Origin: Pyxidicoccus xibeiensis
GTDB taxonomy: Bacteria; Myxococcota; Myxococcia; Myxococcales; Myxococcaceae
NCBI RefSeq assembly: GCF_024198175.1
Contig: NZ_JAJVKV010000002.1
Span: 806,001-870,000, forward strand
Length of the DNA: 64,000 nt
Direction of reading: 5' to 3'
Shown here: positions 1-9,036 of the stretch, one piece after another
How positions within the stretch are numbered: the first letter of the stretch is position 1
Layout: each line of letters begins with the position of its first letter
Made by a program: the position numbers and the translations under genes
Notes under the pieces: generated by a model
Databases searched by the model: none
Seen by the model: the letters and a program-made list of their open reading frames with translations, nothing else
What the model was told of the DNA's origin: nothing

Positions 1-480
1 ATGCGGGTCTTCCTTGACGCGGAAGATGTCGGGTGCCGCCCGTAGCTTCTCCGGAGAGAGGACGAGCTTCTCCACCGCGACGACCTCGTCGTCGTCGTAG
101 ATGATTTCACTCTGCTTCAGGTCGAGGCAGTCGAACGAGCCCAGCGGGTTGATGATGAAGTAGTCGGTTCTGGCCACACGCTTCTTGTGGTCATGGAGTG
201 TGAAAGGCAGGCACTCCATGGGCACTCCCGTGCGCTCGATGACCTCCTTCATACGCCGCTCCACCACCAGCATGTTGGTGACGGTGGCGATCAACGAGGG
301 CATCTTGATACCGGGAGACTCGTCGCTCATGTACCATTTCGCGTCCGGCGGGTACTTGTCGCCCATCGCTATGCCGGTTGACATGCGGTACCTCAGCATG
401 TTGGTGCCCAGGGGCTCCCGGTAGAGGACGCAATAGCTGGGATCAACGGCGGGGCTCGTATTGATCTGGAAGTAGTCCAT
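1..480 (-). CDS. Imm11-family (DUF1629) immunity protein, 3' end outside window
   Basis: The reading frame starts at the ATG at 480-478 and stays open to base 1, so 160 codons are visible and the C-terminus lies outside. The translation begins MDYFQINTSPAVDPSYCV and later has NPLGSFDCLDLKQSEI followed by a VEKLVLSPEKL...PDIFRVKED stretch, which is the signature of the Imm11/DUF1629 family. Members of this family are predicted immunity proteins for polymorphic toxins and occur in many copies in myxobacteria. It starts 17 bases after the AHH nuclease gene on the same strand, the usual toxin-then-immunity order, so it is probably the cognate immunity protein of that toxin. The pairing is inferred from position. 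Confidence 0.8.
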   Translation of the reverse strand, partial: MDYFQINTSPAVDPSYCVLYREPLGTNMLRYRMSTGIAMGDKYPPDAKWYMSDESPGIKMPSLIATVTNMLVVERRMKEVIERTGVPMECLPFTLHDHKKRVARTDYFIINPLGSFDCLDLKQSEIIYDDDEVVAVEKLVLSPEKLRAAPDIFRVKEDPH

Positions 481-497
481 GGGTTCCTGGGCCTGCC

Positions 498-1424
498 TCA
501 GTTGCGCAGCGCGCTGGAGCTGAGCGGGGGCATGTCGGAGATGGCGGAGCCGGGACTCTTCGTCCCGAACTTGATGATCTCGGCGTAGCAGTGCTTCGAC
601 AGGACTTCCAAGCGCTTCTTCGACAGCTTGACGATGGGCCAGGCCTTGCAGTTCTCCGGGCGCTCCCGGTCAACTGCGGCCCTGAACGAGTCGATGATGG
701 CTTCCAGCCGGGTCCTGACGTTCTGGTTGTAGGCCCCGTGGTTGAAATACTTCGAGCCAATCTCGATGCGGATGAATTCCTCGTCACGGATGAGGTGGCG
801 GGGAAGCTCCATCACCCGCGCGACCTCCTGGTCCATGGGCAGGAGGATGATGTTGATGTGGTGGTTGACGTTGTACTCCGCACGCAGCAGTCCGACTCGT
901 ACGAGCTCGCGGCAGTCCAGGTCATCGATGTCGTCGATGGTCCCGTTGAAGGTGCCCTTGGGAATCATGTGGTGCGCGTTGTTCCAGTAGGGCCACGTCC
1001 ACTTGGTGAAGTTCGCGCCAGGAGGAATGGTGTTGCCCGCCGCGTCCTTCATGTCGGCGCGGGTCGGCCCGAAGACCTGCCAGTCACCGGGCTGGGGGAG
1101 CGAGATGTACGGGCCGTATTGCAGGTTGGAGTTGGCATGCTTTGCCGGGTTGTAGGACGTGGGGATGGAGCCCTGCGGGAGCGCGGGGTCCTTCGCTCGG
1201 TACTCCCGCTCCTGCTGCTGCTTCAGTACGGGCACCTTGTTGTAGACAGCACGCCGGTTGCGCCGGGACTCCCGCACCACCTGCCAGCGGTACGTGCAAC
1301 TGCACGCGTCGCTATAGCTGGTGGAGTGGCCCGTCAGGCATGCACCGCCTTCTTCGGCGCCGTTGATCTGCTTGTGCAGCACCTGCTCCGCGGGACTGGC
1401 TAGATGCTCCGGATTCTTGGGCAT
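498..1424 (-). CDS. AHH-type nuclease toxin (candidate T6SS effector)
   Basis: A 308-residue protein without a signal peptide. The motif WNNAHHMIPKGTF places A-H-H at residues 150-152, the signature of the AHH family, an HNH/Endonuclease VII-like nuclease fold common in polymorphic toxins; a further conserved-looking HH pair is at 188-189 in YNVNHHINIILLP. The N-terminal 80 residues are charged and contain a cysteine cluster (C29, C41, C43). It lies between a PAAR-like gene (27 bases upstream) and an Imm11 gene (17 bases downstream), so the likely role is a DNA- or RNA-cleaving effector delivered by a type VI secretion spike. Nuclease activity follows from the family and was not otherwise tested. 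The start codon is the ATG at 1424. Confidence 0.8.
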   Translation of the reverse strand: MPKNPEHLASPAEQVLHKQINGAEEGGACLTGHSTSYSDACSCTYRWQVVRESRRNRRAVYNKVPVLKQQQEREYRAKDPALPQGSIPTSYNPAKHANSNLQYGPYISLPQPGDWQVFGPTRADMKDAAGNTIPPGANFTKWTWPYWNNAHHMIPKGTFNGTIDDIDDLDCRELVRVGLLRAEYNVNHHINIILLPMDQEVARVMELPRHLIRDEEFIRIEIGSKYFNHGAYNQNVRTRLEAIIDSFRAAVDRERPENCKAWPIVKLSKKRLEVLSKHCYAEIIKFGTKSPGSAISDMPPLSSSALRN

Positions 1425-1451
1425 GGCGCGTACCTCCTGGGGCTGCCGTGG

Positions 1452-1916
1452 CTACACATCGTCCTTGCAAGCGAGGCAGTAGCAACCACCAGAGCTCTTG
1501 CCCATGGCGATGACAGGCGGCTGGATGAGCGGGAAGGGGGGCGTGTTCTTGTCGTTGTGGAGCATCAGGTCCATGGCCCGCGCGACGTTCTTGCCCTCCA
1601 CCTTCACGTCGAACGAGTAGTTGACGAACTCCGCCTCCCCCTTGGTCTTGCCGGACACGACACCGCCACCGGCGGTTCCTGCCTCGTCTCCCGTGCTGGT
1701 GCTGAAGTTGGAGTCCTTGACGCAGAGGGGATTGCCTTCCACGTCCACAGTCTTGCTGCCCTTGGCCGTATCCGCCGAACGCGCGATGTTGGGGTATGGA
1801 ATGGGTACCGGTCCGGCGGGGCTCGGCGTCTTGCAGACATCCGGAGCGGCGACTGTCGTGCCGTTGGACTTCTGGTGGACGACCGACATTTTGTTGACGC
1901 CTACGCTCGTGCTCAT
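1452..1916 (-). CDS. PAAR-like DUF4150 protein
   Basis: A 154-residue protein starting at the ATG at 1916. An upstream in-frame extension exists but overlaps the preceding gene and is not protein-like. The segment PDVCKTPSPAGPVPIPYPNI near residues 25-44 is the hallmark of DUF4150 (PAAR-like) proteins, which cap the VgrG spike of type VI secretion systems and carry effectors. Four cysteines or histidine-like ligands near the C-terminus (CYCLAC) could bind metal as in PAAR tips. It sits between the TIGR02270 gene (28 bases upstream) and the AHH toxin (27 bases downstream), forming a compact effector operon. No VgrG, Hcp or sheath genes are in the window, so delivery machinery must be encoded elsewhere. 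Confidence 0.82.
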   Translation of the reverse strand: MSTSVGVNKMSVVHQKSNGTTVAAPDVCKTPSPAGPVPIPYPNIARSADTAKGSKTVDVEGNPLCVKDSNFSTSTGDEAGTAGGGVVSGKTKGEAEFVNYSFDVKVEGKNVARAMDLMLHNDKNTPPFPLIQPPVIAMGKSSGGCYCLACKDDV

Positions 1917-1944
1917 CGGTTTTCTCCGGCAGGGTGGACCGTTC

Positions 1945-3210
1945 TCAGCGGCGCGCTCCCCGTAGTTGCTCGTACTGGATATGGCTGAAGTCCCGTGGCT
2001 CGACCTGCTGCCGGCCCCGGCTGGTGATGGCAAGCGCCAGGGCGAGGATGGGCCTGCGCCGCATCGGCCCATCCGTGAGCGCCGCCACCAACCGCTCCTG
2101 GGTGCGAGGCTGCCCGCCCAGATGGCGCGTGCCTGGGTGGAGCCCCTTCTGCATCTGGTGCCACCAAGCGGCGACCGCTGCCGGCTCAGGGATGGGGAGC
2201 TTCCTGTCCGGATCGGGCTGGAGGTCGGCATCCAGCGCTTCGTCGGCCGGTTCGTCGGCTTCGTCTCGCGGCTTCGTCAGCGGTCCTTCGAGGACCAGCC
2301 CCGTGATGGCGCAGAACGCCTCCGCCGCCACTGCGGCGAGGGGAGCCTTCTGCATCCACGCCAGGCAGGCCTGCGCCGCGGCCACCCTGCCGGTGAAGCC
2401 AAGTGCCCAGAGCGCCTCGCGTCTGAGCGCTGGAATCTCCAGCAGCGCCAGGAGCGCCTCGACATCGTGCGCGTCACCCCGGCAGGCAAGGGCCGCACGA
2501 GCGAGGTCACCCGCCGCGCCTGGCTGTTCGAGCCGTTGCTGGCAGGCCTTCCATGCTGCCCTGTCATCCAGGATGAGCCCCAGGGGGATGGCGGCCACCT
2601 GCTCCCGGGTATCGGACGACGTGAGAGCTTGCTGAAGCAGCCCTGGCGGCACCTCCTGGGGCCAGAAGTGTGCAATGCGGAGGGCTGCGGCTCGCACCTC
2701 CACGCTGGGGTCGGTCAGCAGTTGCTGAAAAGGAACGGCAGGGTGGGTTCGACGGAAGCCCAGGATTTCGAGCACGTTGGCTCGCAGGGCAGCGTCTGAG
2801 GCTGCGAGCAGGGGAGCGAGCGCGCGAGAAAGGCCGGGGCGTTCACTGAGCTCCAGGGGCTGTTGAAGGATTGCTCGAAGCGGCGCGCCACCCTCCACGA
2901 AGTGTCGCAGGACGAGGTCGACGTCCGCGCCTTCTCCTTCGCGCAGGAGGCAGAAGCTCGCGACGCGGAGGCGCTCTTCGTCGCCTTCTTCGAACGCGGG
3001 CTTCAGCAGGAGGTCGGCAACCCGCTTCCCCCCGAACACGATGGCGTCGAGATGGGCACGTAGTCGTTGTTCCGGGCCTTCTGCCACGTCTGCCAGGGTG
3101 TGGACAGGAGAGGAGAGCGCAGACTGCCAGTGGGTCCAGAGGAAGCAGGCCTCAGCGACATGCTCTTCCAGCACGTCCCAGCGAAGACTTCGGTCCGCCC
3201 GCGACAGCAC
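1945..3210 (-). CDS. TIGR02270 family HEAT-repeat protein (T6SS-associated)
   Basis: A 421-residue soluble protein whose N-terminus (WDVLEEHVAEACFLWTHW, then EGPEQRLRAHLDAIVFGG) matches the TIGR02270 family. The central part is a run of helical pairs of HEAT type, for example LRANVLEILGFRRTHPA and VEVRAAALRIAHFWPQ. Members of this family are usually found beside DUF4150/PAAR and T6SS effector genes and are thought to act as adaptors or structural helpers; the exact role is unknown. It is the first gene of the minus-strand operon that continues with DUF4150, AHH toxin and Imm11. The ATG at 3210 puts the conserved WDVLEEH motif close to the N-terminus, as expected. Confidence 0.78.
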   Translation of the reverse strand: MLSRADRSLRWDVLEEHVAEACFLWTHWQSALSSPVHTLADVAEGPEQRLRAHLDAIVFGGKRVADLLLKPAFEEGDEERLRVASFCLLREGEGADVDLVLRHFVEGGAPLRAILQQPLELSERPGLSRALAPLLAASDAALRANVLEILGFRRTHPAVPFQQLLTDPSVEVRAAALRIAHFWPQEVPPGLLQQALTSSDTREQVAAIPLGLILDDRAAWKACQQRLEQPGAAGDLARAALACRGDAHDVEALLALLEIPALRREALWALGFTGRVAAAQACLAWMQKAPLAAVAAEAFCAITGLVLEGPLTKPRDEADEPADEALDADLQPDPDRKLPIPEPAAVAAWWHQMQKGLHPGTRHLGGQPRTQERLVAALTDGPMRRRPILALALAITSRGRQQVEPRDFSHIQYEQLRGARR

Positions 3211-3378
3211 TGCTCGCCCCCGATTTTCGCGCGCCAGAGACGGCCGCAGGGGAATTCCGACGGCTACCGGCGTTACCGCACGAAGTTATCCCGGGCCAAC
3301 TGGAGAAGATAGGGCCTCACCGTCTGCGCGGGGCCGCCTCACGTCTCAGGCCGGGGCGCGAAGTCCTGTCCGAGACGA

Positions 3379-4500
3379 CTACGGCACCGACGCGTCCGCG
3401 GCCTGCCGCTCCTCCTTGCAGAACGCCAGCCGCTCCTTGAGCGCCTCGAGCGGCACCGCCATCTCCAGCCTGAACGACTCACCATCCGGCTGCACCTTGG
3501 CGAAGTCGAGCAGCTGCGCCACGTCCTTCTCGCCCTCCGCCTGCGCCTTCAGGCGCGCCAGGGACAGCGCGGCGCCCAGGGACTTGCCCAGGTCCGTCAC
3601 CTTTTCCGCGTCCGAGCCGCGCACCTCCGCGACCAGCGCCACGTCCGAGCTCGCGTCCACGTGCAGCTCCACGTTCTGCGCGACGTCCCGCAGCCGCTGC
3701 GCCAGCTCCGCCTGTTCCGGCGGCAACAGCTTCGCGATCATCTCCACGGGCAGCACACCGTACATCTCGCCGTAGGTGCTGCCCTCAGGAATCACTGGCG
3801 GCTCGTCCGGCCCGCGCCCCTCCACCCGGTCGATGGCCGCCCTCACTCCATCGGTCGACCCGCCGAACATCACGAGCTGGTTGTTCCAGATGCCCACCGC
3901 GTTGCGCCCCTGCCGCATCTCGGTGCCGCCATCCGCGAGCCTTGCCATCCTCTGCCCCGGCTCGTAGACCCGCGAGCCCTCGTCGCCATAGTTCGTCGAC
4001 TGGGTGTCGCCCATCAGGTCCCCGAATTTCGCGTTCTCGAAGTTCCCCGACAGCATGACCCCGTCATCCGTGATGACCAGCCGGTCCAGGTCCTTCAGCG
4101 GGTCCACGCCGCTTCTCGAGCGGAACTCTTCCAGCTCCTTCCCGCCGTCCCGCATCAGGCAGTCCAGCAGCAGCTCGCCAATGGGCGAGTGCCGCAGCGC
4201 ATTCGCCTCGATGACCACCGCCGTCTTTCCCTGACCCCGAGGCAGCGCCGCCAGGAGGGGATCTCGAGGACGCTGCCGCTCCTGGGCCACCGTGCCCGCA
4301 TCCGGCGCGGCCGGCATCACCCACGTCTTGCGCCGCTCGGCACGCTCGCGCTCCGGCGTCCGCATCCGCCGGGGGAACTCCACCTTCGGAGCCTCCGGGG
4401 TCGGCTCGTCGCCCTGGCCGGTGAACATCAGCACCGCGGCCAGCACGAACAGCAGTCCCGCCACCCCGAGCCACACCCGACGCCGTTGACGGTTTTCCAC
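3379..4500 (-). CDS. Membrane-anchored protein of unknown function, third gene of ABC operon
   Basis: A 373-residue protein read from a GTG at 4500. It has one N-terminal membrane segment (VWLGVAGLLFVLAAVLMF, residues about 9-26), then a proline- and charge-rich linker and a large extracytoplasmic domain from about residue 80. No catalytic motif was recognised. The GTG lies 2 bases after the stop codon of the ABC permease gene, so the two are co-transcribed and probably co-translated. The C-terminal half (repeated V-V-I-E or F-A-K-V-Q-P strands alternating with helices) looks like the accessory domains of substrate-scanning or lipoprotein-handling proteins, but this is only an impression. A partner of the exporter is the simplest reading. 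Confidence 0.7.
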   Translation of the reverse strand: MENRQRRRVWLGVAGLLFVLAAVLMFTGQGDEPTPEAPKVEFPRRMRTPERERAERRKTWVMPAAPDAGTVAQERQRPRDPLLAALPRGQGKTAVVIEANALRHSPIGELLLDCLMRDGGKELEEFRSRSGVDPLKDLDRLVITDDGVMLSGNFENAKFGDLMGDTQSTNYGDEGSRVYEPGQRMARLADGGTEMRQGRNAVGIWNNQLVMFGGSTDGVRAAIDRVEGRGPDEPPVIPEGSTYGEMYGVLPVEMIAKLLPPEQAELAQRLRDVAQNVELHVDASSDVALVAEVRGSDAEKVTDLGKSLGAALSLARLKAQAEGEKDVAQLLDFAKVQPDGESFRLEMAVPLEALKERLAFCKEERQAADASVP

Positions 4501-4501
4501 G

Positions 4502-5338
4502 TCAGTAGTCCTTTCCCTCGAAGCGCCAGAACCCCACGGCCAGCGCCCCGAATCCGAACACCATCACGCCCAGCAGCAGCATGCCCAGTGACTTCACTTC
4601 CAGCGGCATCGACGCGGAGATGTTCCCCGCCGCCGTCGCCAGCGAGGACAGCCTCGGCAGCACCAGCGTCACCGCCTCGAAGGCGCTCCGGCTGACGCCG
4701 TCCTCGAAGAAGAGGGCCACGTCCTTCCGGTGCCCGGCGATGATGCCGCCCACCAGGAACAGGCCGCCGGAGGCCGCGCACAGCGCCGCGCTGCGCACCA
4801 GCGTCGCCGTGGTCAGCATCACCGCGTACACCGCCGCGAAGCCCACACACGCCATCAGCCCGGCGATGAGCGGCCCCGCCGTCCAGTACCCCGCCTTCAC
4901 CCCGAAGATGAGCACCAGCCCCGTGGTGCCATACAGCGTCCCGCCCACCGCCAGCGTCATCACCCCCAGGAACGTCCCGGCCAGCAGGTGCCAGCGCTGG
5001 ATTGGCAGCGCGAGCAGGTGCTCGATGCGCCCCGGCGACAGCAGCGACGGCGCGAAGTCCGAGCACGCCACGATGCCGAAGAGGATGCCCCCGTAGAACA
5101 CGATGTACGCCGCCGCCATGTACACGGGCCGCAGCGCCACGTCGACGGAGCGGATGCTCGCGCGAATCTCCTCGCCGAACAGCCGTGACGCCGCCAGCGC
5201 CCCGTCCACCACCTCGATGCGCAGGCTCAGCGCCACCACCGCCAGCACCAGGGTGATTCCCACCATGAAGGCCAGGATGAACTTTCGCGCCACTGCCTCA
5301 CGCAGCACGTACCCCGCGATTCCGAACACCGGGCTCAC
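4502..5338 (-). CDS. ABC transporter permease subunit (ABC-2 type)
   Basis: A 278-residue polytopic membrane protein. The start chosen is the GTG at 5338 (VSPVFGIAGYVLREAVARKF), which overlaps the stop of the ATPase gene by four bases (GTGA); the longer upstream frame is glycine/arginine-rich shadow sequence. About six hydrophobic segments are visible, including FILAFMVGITLVLAVVAL and GTLYGTTGLVLIFGV, with a large loop between the first and second, as in ABC-2 permeases such as those of Na+ or bacteriocin exporters. It is the membrane partner of the upstream ATPase. The substrate is unknown; the membrane-anchored third gene suggests envelope function rather than small-molecule efflux. Confidence 0.85.
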   Translation of the reverse strand: MSPVFGIAGYVLREAVARKFILAFMVGITLVLAVVALSLRIEVVDGALAASRLFGEEIRASIRSVDVALRPVYMAAAYIVFYGGILFGIVACSDFAPSLLSPGRIEHLLALPIQRWHLLAGTFLGVMTLAVGGTLYGTTGLVLIFGVKAGYWTAGPLIAGLMACVGFAAVYAVMLTTATLVRSAALCAASGGLFLVGGIIAGHRKDVALFFEDGVSRSAFEAVTLVLPRLSSLATAAGNISASMPLEVKSLGMLLLGVMVFGFGALAVGFWRFEGKDY

Positions 5339-6318
5339 GCCGCCACCCCCGCCGAACCGGACACCGCCGTCCCCGAGCCATTCGCCGCCACCGCCTCCGG
5401 CGGCCGCGCCACCGTCCCCAGCAGCACCGACTCCAGGTCCGTCCCGTCGCGCCGCAGCTCCACCAGCAGCGCCCCGGCCGCGCGAGCCCTGTCCAACGCC
5501 GCGTTGAGCGCCGGCGGGTCCTCCGCCTCCACGTGGTACATGCCGTCCGTGCTCCCCCGGGCGAAGCCCGCCGACACCAGCGCCCCCGAGTCCACCCCGG
5601 GCGCGAAGCGCACCATCCACCGGGCCCCGCCGCGCGCCAGGTCCTCCAGCCGGCCCTCGCGCAGCACGCGCCCGTCCGCCAGGATCGCCACCCGGTCACA
5701 CACCCGCTCCGTCTCCGCCAGCAGGTGCGAGTTGAGGAACAGCGTCGTTCCCCGCTGCACCTCCTCCAGGAGAATCCGCCGCACCTCCAGCCGCCCCATG
5801 GGGTCGATGCCGTCCGTGGGCTCGTCCAGAATCAGCAGGGAAGGGGAGCCCACCAGCGCCGCCGCCAGCCCCAGCCGCTGCCGCATGCCCTTGGAGTAGC
5901 CGCCAATCTTCCGGCCCACCGCGTCCGCCAGGCCCACCCGCTCCAAGAGGCGCAGGTTCCCCGCGGGGTCCGCCTTCAGCCCCTTCAGCCGCGTCACCGT
6001 CCCCAGGAACGCCGTCGGCAACCAGGAGCCCGGCAGGTGCAAGCGCTCCGGCAGGTAGCCGATGCGCGCGCGGATGCGCGGGTCCTCGGGCGAGCCTCCC
6101 AGCACGCGCACCGTGCCCTCCGTGGGCTGGACGATGCCGAGGATGCTCTTGATGAACGTCGTCTTGCCCGCGCCGTTGGGGCCGATGAGCCCGAACGCGC
6201 TGCCCTGCGGCACCGTCAGGTCCATGCCCCGCAGGGCATCCGTCCCCACTTTCCGGAACGGACGCCGGTACGTCTTCCGCAGGCCCTTCACCTCGATGGC
6301 TGGCAGTCGCTCTGTCAC
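5335..6318 (-). CDS. ABC transporter ATP-binding subunit
   Basis: A 327-residue ATPase starting at a GTG at 6318. Walker A is GPNGAGKT at residues 46-53, the signature is YSKGMRQRL near 141-149, Walker B is LLILDEP at 161-167, followed by a D-loop and the switch histidine in LNSHLL near 198. These are the complete set for an active ABC nucleotide-binding domain. The last 100 residues form the C-terminal extension typical of ABC-2 exporter ATPases. The gene overlaps the permease start by four bases, and together with the third gene forms one minus-strand operon. It powers export by the adjacent permease; the cargo cannot be told from sequence. Confidence 0.93.
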   Translation of the reverse strand: MTERLPAIEVKGLRKTYRRPFRKVGTDALRGMDLTVPQGSAFGLIGPNGAGKTTFIKSILGIVQPTEGTVRVLGGSPEDPRIRARIGYLPERLHLPGSWLPTAFLGTVTRLKGLKADPAGNLRLLERVGLADAVGRKIGGYSKGMRQRLGLAAALVGSPSLLILDEPTDGIDPMGRLEVRRILLEEVQRGTTLFLNSHLLAETERVCDRVAILADGRVLREGRLEDLARGGARWMVRFAPGVDSGALVSAGFARGSTDGMYHVEAEDPPALNAALDRARAAGALLVELRRDGTDLESVLLGTVARPPEAVAANGSGTAVSGSAGVAA

Positions 6319-6571
6319 GGTTGCGACTGTAGACGACCGGAGCGGCCGGCGATTGCCTCACCCGGTTCGATACAGGGCAGCCAGCCGGGGGAGCGCGCGT
6401 TCCACCCTCCGTGCCACCGGTTTCGCGCACCTGGGAAACCCGTTTCGCACTCCTTTCGTCCCTGCCGCGCCGCGACACCCCGTCCTTCCGCGTGCTTGTA
6501 CTCCTTGGGGCTCCAAGGCCCGTCACATGCATCCCGAGCCCGGCTCATTCCGCGTACAGGAGGAATCCCCC

Positions 6572-6781
6572 ATGACGTCCGAAATCCGCCTCGACCCGCA
6601 GCTCCAGGAGGCCCGCCGTGAGCTGGAGGCCGCTGAACAGGGGCTGGCCGCAGGGACGGAGGCGGCGCGCGTGCGCTACGCCCGCGCCCTGCACGAGGCG
6701 GACCTCGCGGAGCGCCGCGCCGAGCGCCGGGCCCGGGAGAACATGCGGCACCAGCGCAGCTGGCGGCTCGTCGCAGGCTGA
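6572..6781 (+). CDS. Small coiled-coil protein of unknown function
   Basis: A 69-residue protein starting at the ATG at 6572, preceded by a strong AGGAGGAA ribosome binding site at 6558-6565. It is made of alanine, glutamate and arginine (for example EARRELEAAEQGLAAGTEA), with heptad-like spacing that predicts one long helix or coiled coil. There is no signal peptide. It lies alone between the divergent ABC operon and hemB. No family was recognised. The good ribosome site and the clean codon use are the main support for it being a real gene. Confidence 0.65.
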   Translation: MTSEIRLDPQLQEARRELEAAEQGLAAGTEAARVRYARALHEADLAERRAERRARENMRHQRSWRLVAG

Positions 6782-6844
6782 GCGGCCGGCCAGGCGTACG
6801 GAATCGATGATTGCCGGACGCCGCCGGTTTATACCGGTGACGCC

Positions 6845-7813
6845 ATGGCCTATCCCGTCCACCGCCCCCGCCGCCTCCGCCGTACCGCCGCCCTGCGAGA
6901 CATGGTGCGCGAGACGCGCCTCGAGCCGGGTGACTTCATCTACCCCCTCTTCGTCGTGGAAGGCCGGGACGTGCGCCGTCCCATCGCCTCCATGCCGGGC
7001 GTCTTCAACCTGTCGCTCGAGCACGCCGTGGCCGAGGCCCGGCTGGCGAAGTCCCTGGGCGTGCCCTCCGTCCTCCTCTTCGGAATCCCGAACCACAAGG
7101 ACGCGCGCGGCACCCAGGGCTATGCGCAGGACGGCATCGTCCAGCGCGCCATCCGCGAAATCAAAGCCGCCGAGCCGGACCTGCAGGTCATCGCCGACGT
7201 GTGCCTCTGCGAGTACACCGACCATGGCCACTGCGGCATCCTGGAGGAGGGCCACGTCCTCAACGACGACACGCTGCCGCTGCTCGCGCAGATGGCCGTC
7301 ACCTGCGCCCAGGCCGGCGCGGACATCATCGCCCCGTCGGACATGATGGACGGGCGCATCGCCGCCATCCGCCGCTCGCTGGACGAGGTCCGCCTCACCG
7401 ACATCCCCATTCTGTCCTACGCGGCCAAGTACGCCTCCGGCTTCTACGGCCCCTTCCGCGAGGCGGCCCAGAGCGCGCCGAAGTCCGGCGACCGCCGCGG
7501 CTACCAGATGGACCCGGGCAACGTGCGCGAGGCCCTCAAGGAGACGGCCCTGGACGTGGAGGAGGGCGCGGACATGATCATGGTGAAGCCCGCGCTGGCC
7601 TACCTGGACGTCATCCGCGCCGTGCGCGAGCGCTTCGAGCTGCCCGTGGTCGCCTACAACGTCTCCGGCGAGTACTCCATGCTCAAGGCCGCCGGGCAGA
7701 ACGGGTGGATCGACTACGAGCGCGTGATGCTGGAGACGCTCACCTCCATCAAGCGCGCCGGCTCCGACCTCATCATCAGCTACCACGCCCTGGAAGCCGC
7801 GAAGCTCCTGTAG
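6845..7813 (+). CDS. hemB: Porphobilinogen synthase (5-aminolevulinate dehydratase)
   Basis: A 322-residue enzyme that condenses two 5-aminolevulinate molecules to porphobilinogen in haem and tetrapyrrole synthesis. The zinc site is of the three-cysteine type, [14 protein letters not shown] with C120, C122 and C130. The two active-site lysines are K195 in [13 protein letters not shown] and K248 (the Schiff-base lysine) in [12 protein letters not shown]. The length is standard. The ATG at 6845 gives the usual N-terminus. A TATACC element at 6830-6835 lies only about 10 bases before the start, so the mRNA may have a very short leader. It is likely cytoplasmic and housekeeping. Confidence 0.97.
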   Translation: MAYPVHRPRRLRRTAALRDMVRETRLEPGDFIYPLFVVEGRDVRRPIASMPGVFNLSLEHAVAEARLAKSLGVPSVLLFGIPNHKDARGTQGYAQDGIVQRAIREIKAAEPDLQVIADVCLCEYTDHGHCGILEEGHVLNDDTLPLLAQMAVTCAQAGADIIAPSDMMDGRIAAIRRSLDEVRLTDIPILSYAAKYASGFYGPFREAAQSAPKSGDRRGYQMDPGNVREALKETALDVEEGADMIMVKPALAYLDVIRAVRERFELPVVAYNVSGEYSMLKAAGQNGWIDYERVMLETLTSIKRAGSDLIISYHALEAAKLL

Positions 7814-7888
7814 ACAACAGCCAGACGCACGTCGCGCGGCTTGCTGCTTGATCCGCGCGCCGCGTTGCGTCCAAATGAGTCGCGCACG

Positions 7889-8398
7889 ATGCCCACCAAG
7901 AAGAAGCGGCCTGCACGCAAGTCCGAGAAGCCCCCGCCCCAACGCCAGCGCGGGACGGGGAAGCGCCCTGGCGCCAGGCACGCTCCCGTCATCCGCGCCC
8001 CAGGTCCGTTGCAGTACAAAGTGGTGGAGCTTTCCACGGTGGACGAGGGCGCCCTGGAGCGCACGCTCAACGAGTGGACGTCGAAGGGCTGGAACCTGGA
8101 CGGCGTGCAGTTCGCCATGCGTGAGTCCTCCAAGCGGCCGGCCATGGCCTTCGTCTTCTTCACCCGCGAGGGCAGCCCCGCCGAGCCTGACGTGGACGCC
8201 GCGCGAAACCGGCTGCTGCGCATGTCGGAGACGGGCAGCCCCACCGCGGCGCTCGCCGCCGGCCAGACGCAGGAGCACGCCGCGTGGGCGGCGCCCATGG
8301 TGCATCCACTGAGCGCGCACGAGCGCCTGGCCCGGCTGGCGGGCCTCGACGAGCCCGAGCCACACGAGGAGGGTCTCACCTTGGAGCCCGAGGAGTGA
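7889..8398 (+). CDS. DUF4177-like protein with basic N-terminus
   Basis: A 169-residue protein starting at the ATG at 7889 (MPTKKKRPARKSEK). The first 40 residues are very basic and proline-rich; residues about 48-95 (LQYKVVELSTV...LNEWTSKGWNLDGVQFA) match the small DUF4177 fold, where a short alpha-beta unit contains the conserved W-x-L-D/V pattern. The C-terminal 60 residues are acidic and disordered. Function is unknown; the basic tail could bind nucleic acid. The gene ends in ...GAGTGA, where GTG is the probable start of the next gene, so the two are translationally coupled. Confidence 0.75.
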   Translation: MPTKKKRPARKSEKPPPQRQRGTGKRPGARHAPVIRAPGPLQYKVVELSTVDEGALERTLNEWTSKGWNLDGVQFAMRESSKRPAMAFVFFTREGSPAEPDVDAARNRLLRMSETGSPTAALAAGQTQEHAAWAAPMVHPLSAHERLARLAGLDEPEPHEEGLTLEPEE

Positions 8399-9036
8399 GC
8401 GCCGAGCGCGGTCCCGCGGTCATGGCGGCCAGTCGCAGCGGAGGGCGGGTGCTGCGCATCGTCGCGGGCGAGGCCGAGCCCGGCTCGCCCTACCCGAAGG
8501 CGTCGCTCTTCCTGCGCCTGGGCGCCCGCGTCGTCGACGTGGGGGTGGCCTGGGGCCTGTACGTCGTGTGCGGCGCAGCGGGCGGCGTGGTGGCGCTGCT
8601 GTTCCTGCTGCTGGCCGACGGGATGATTCAAGGCCAGAGCGTGGGCAAGCGCATCTTCGGCGTGAAGGTGATGCACCTGCCCACGCAGTCGGCGGCGCGC
8701 CACCGCGACAGCACGCTTCGCAATGCGCCGCTCGCGCTCATCGTCCTGCTGGGAATGATGCCGGAGCCGCTGGGCCTGGTGGCCGCGGGCGCCGGGCTGC
8801 TCGTCATCGGCGGGGTGGAGGCGTGGCGCGTGGTGAGGGATCCGCTCGGCTGGCGGCTCGGTGATACCTGGGCGCAGACGCAGGTGGTGGACGGGAAGGT
8901 TGTCGCGGGCGCAACCGTTGCAGCCCGCACGCCCGTGGCGCATCAGCGCGCCCCGGGAAGAATCATGTCCGCGGCGAAGGTGCGCCGTGGTCGCTCGCTG
9001 AAGAAGAGAAGGGAGCCGCCGTGCGCATCGCGCTGA
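8395..9036 (+). CDS. RDD family membrane protein
   Basis: About 213 residues from the GTG at 8395 (overlapping the previous stop by four bases); an ATG at 8422 is an alternative. Hydrophobic segments include VVDVGVAWGLYVVCGAAGGVVALLFLLL and APLALIVLLGMMP. The motifs R-L-G-A-R-V-V-D and Q-S-V-G-K-R-I-F-G-V-K-V are the RDD family core. RDD proteins are small integral membrane proteins; some act as Na+(Li+)/H+ antiporters but most are uncharacterised. Its 3' end overlaps the start of the tandem ATP-grasp gene by 16 bases, so the two are very likely produced together. Confidence 0.85.
   Translation: MSAERGPAVMAASRSGGRVLRIVAGEAEPGSPYPKASLFLRLGARVVDVGVAWGLYVVCGAAGGVVALLFLLLADGMIQGQSVGKRIFGVKVMHLPTQSAARHRDSTLRNAPLALIVLLGMMPEPLGLVAAGAGLLVIGGVEAWRVVRDPLGWRLGDTWAQTQVVDGKVVAGATVAARTPVAHQRAPGRIMSAAKVRRGRSLKKRREPPCASR

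Noticed and set aside
6811..6835. TTGCCG and TATACC as a full promoter of hemB
   Set aside because: The spacing is only 13 bases; the TATACC may be a -10 but no matching -35 was found.
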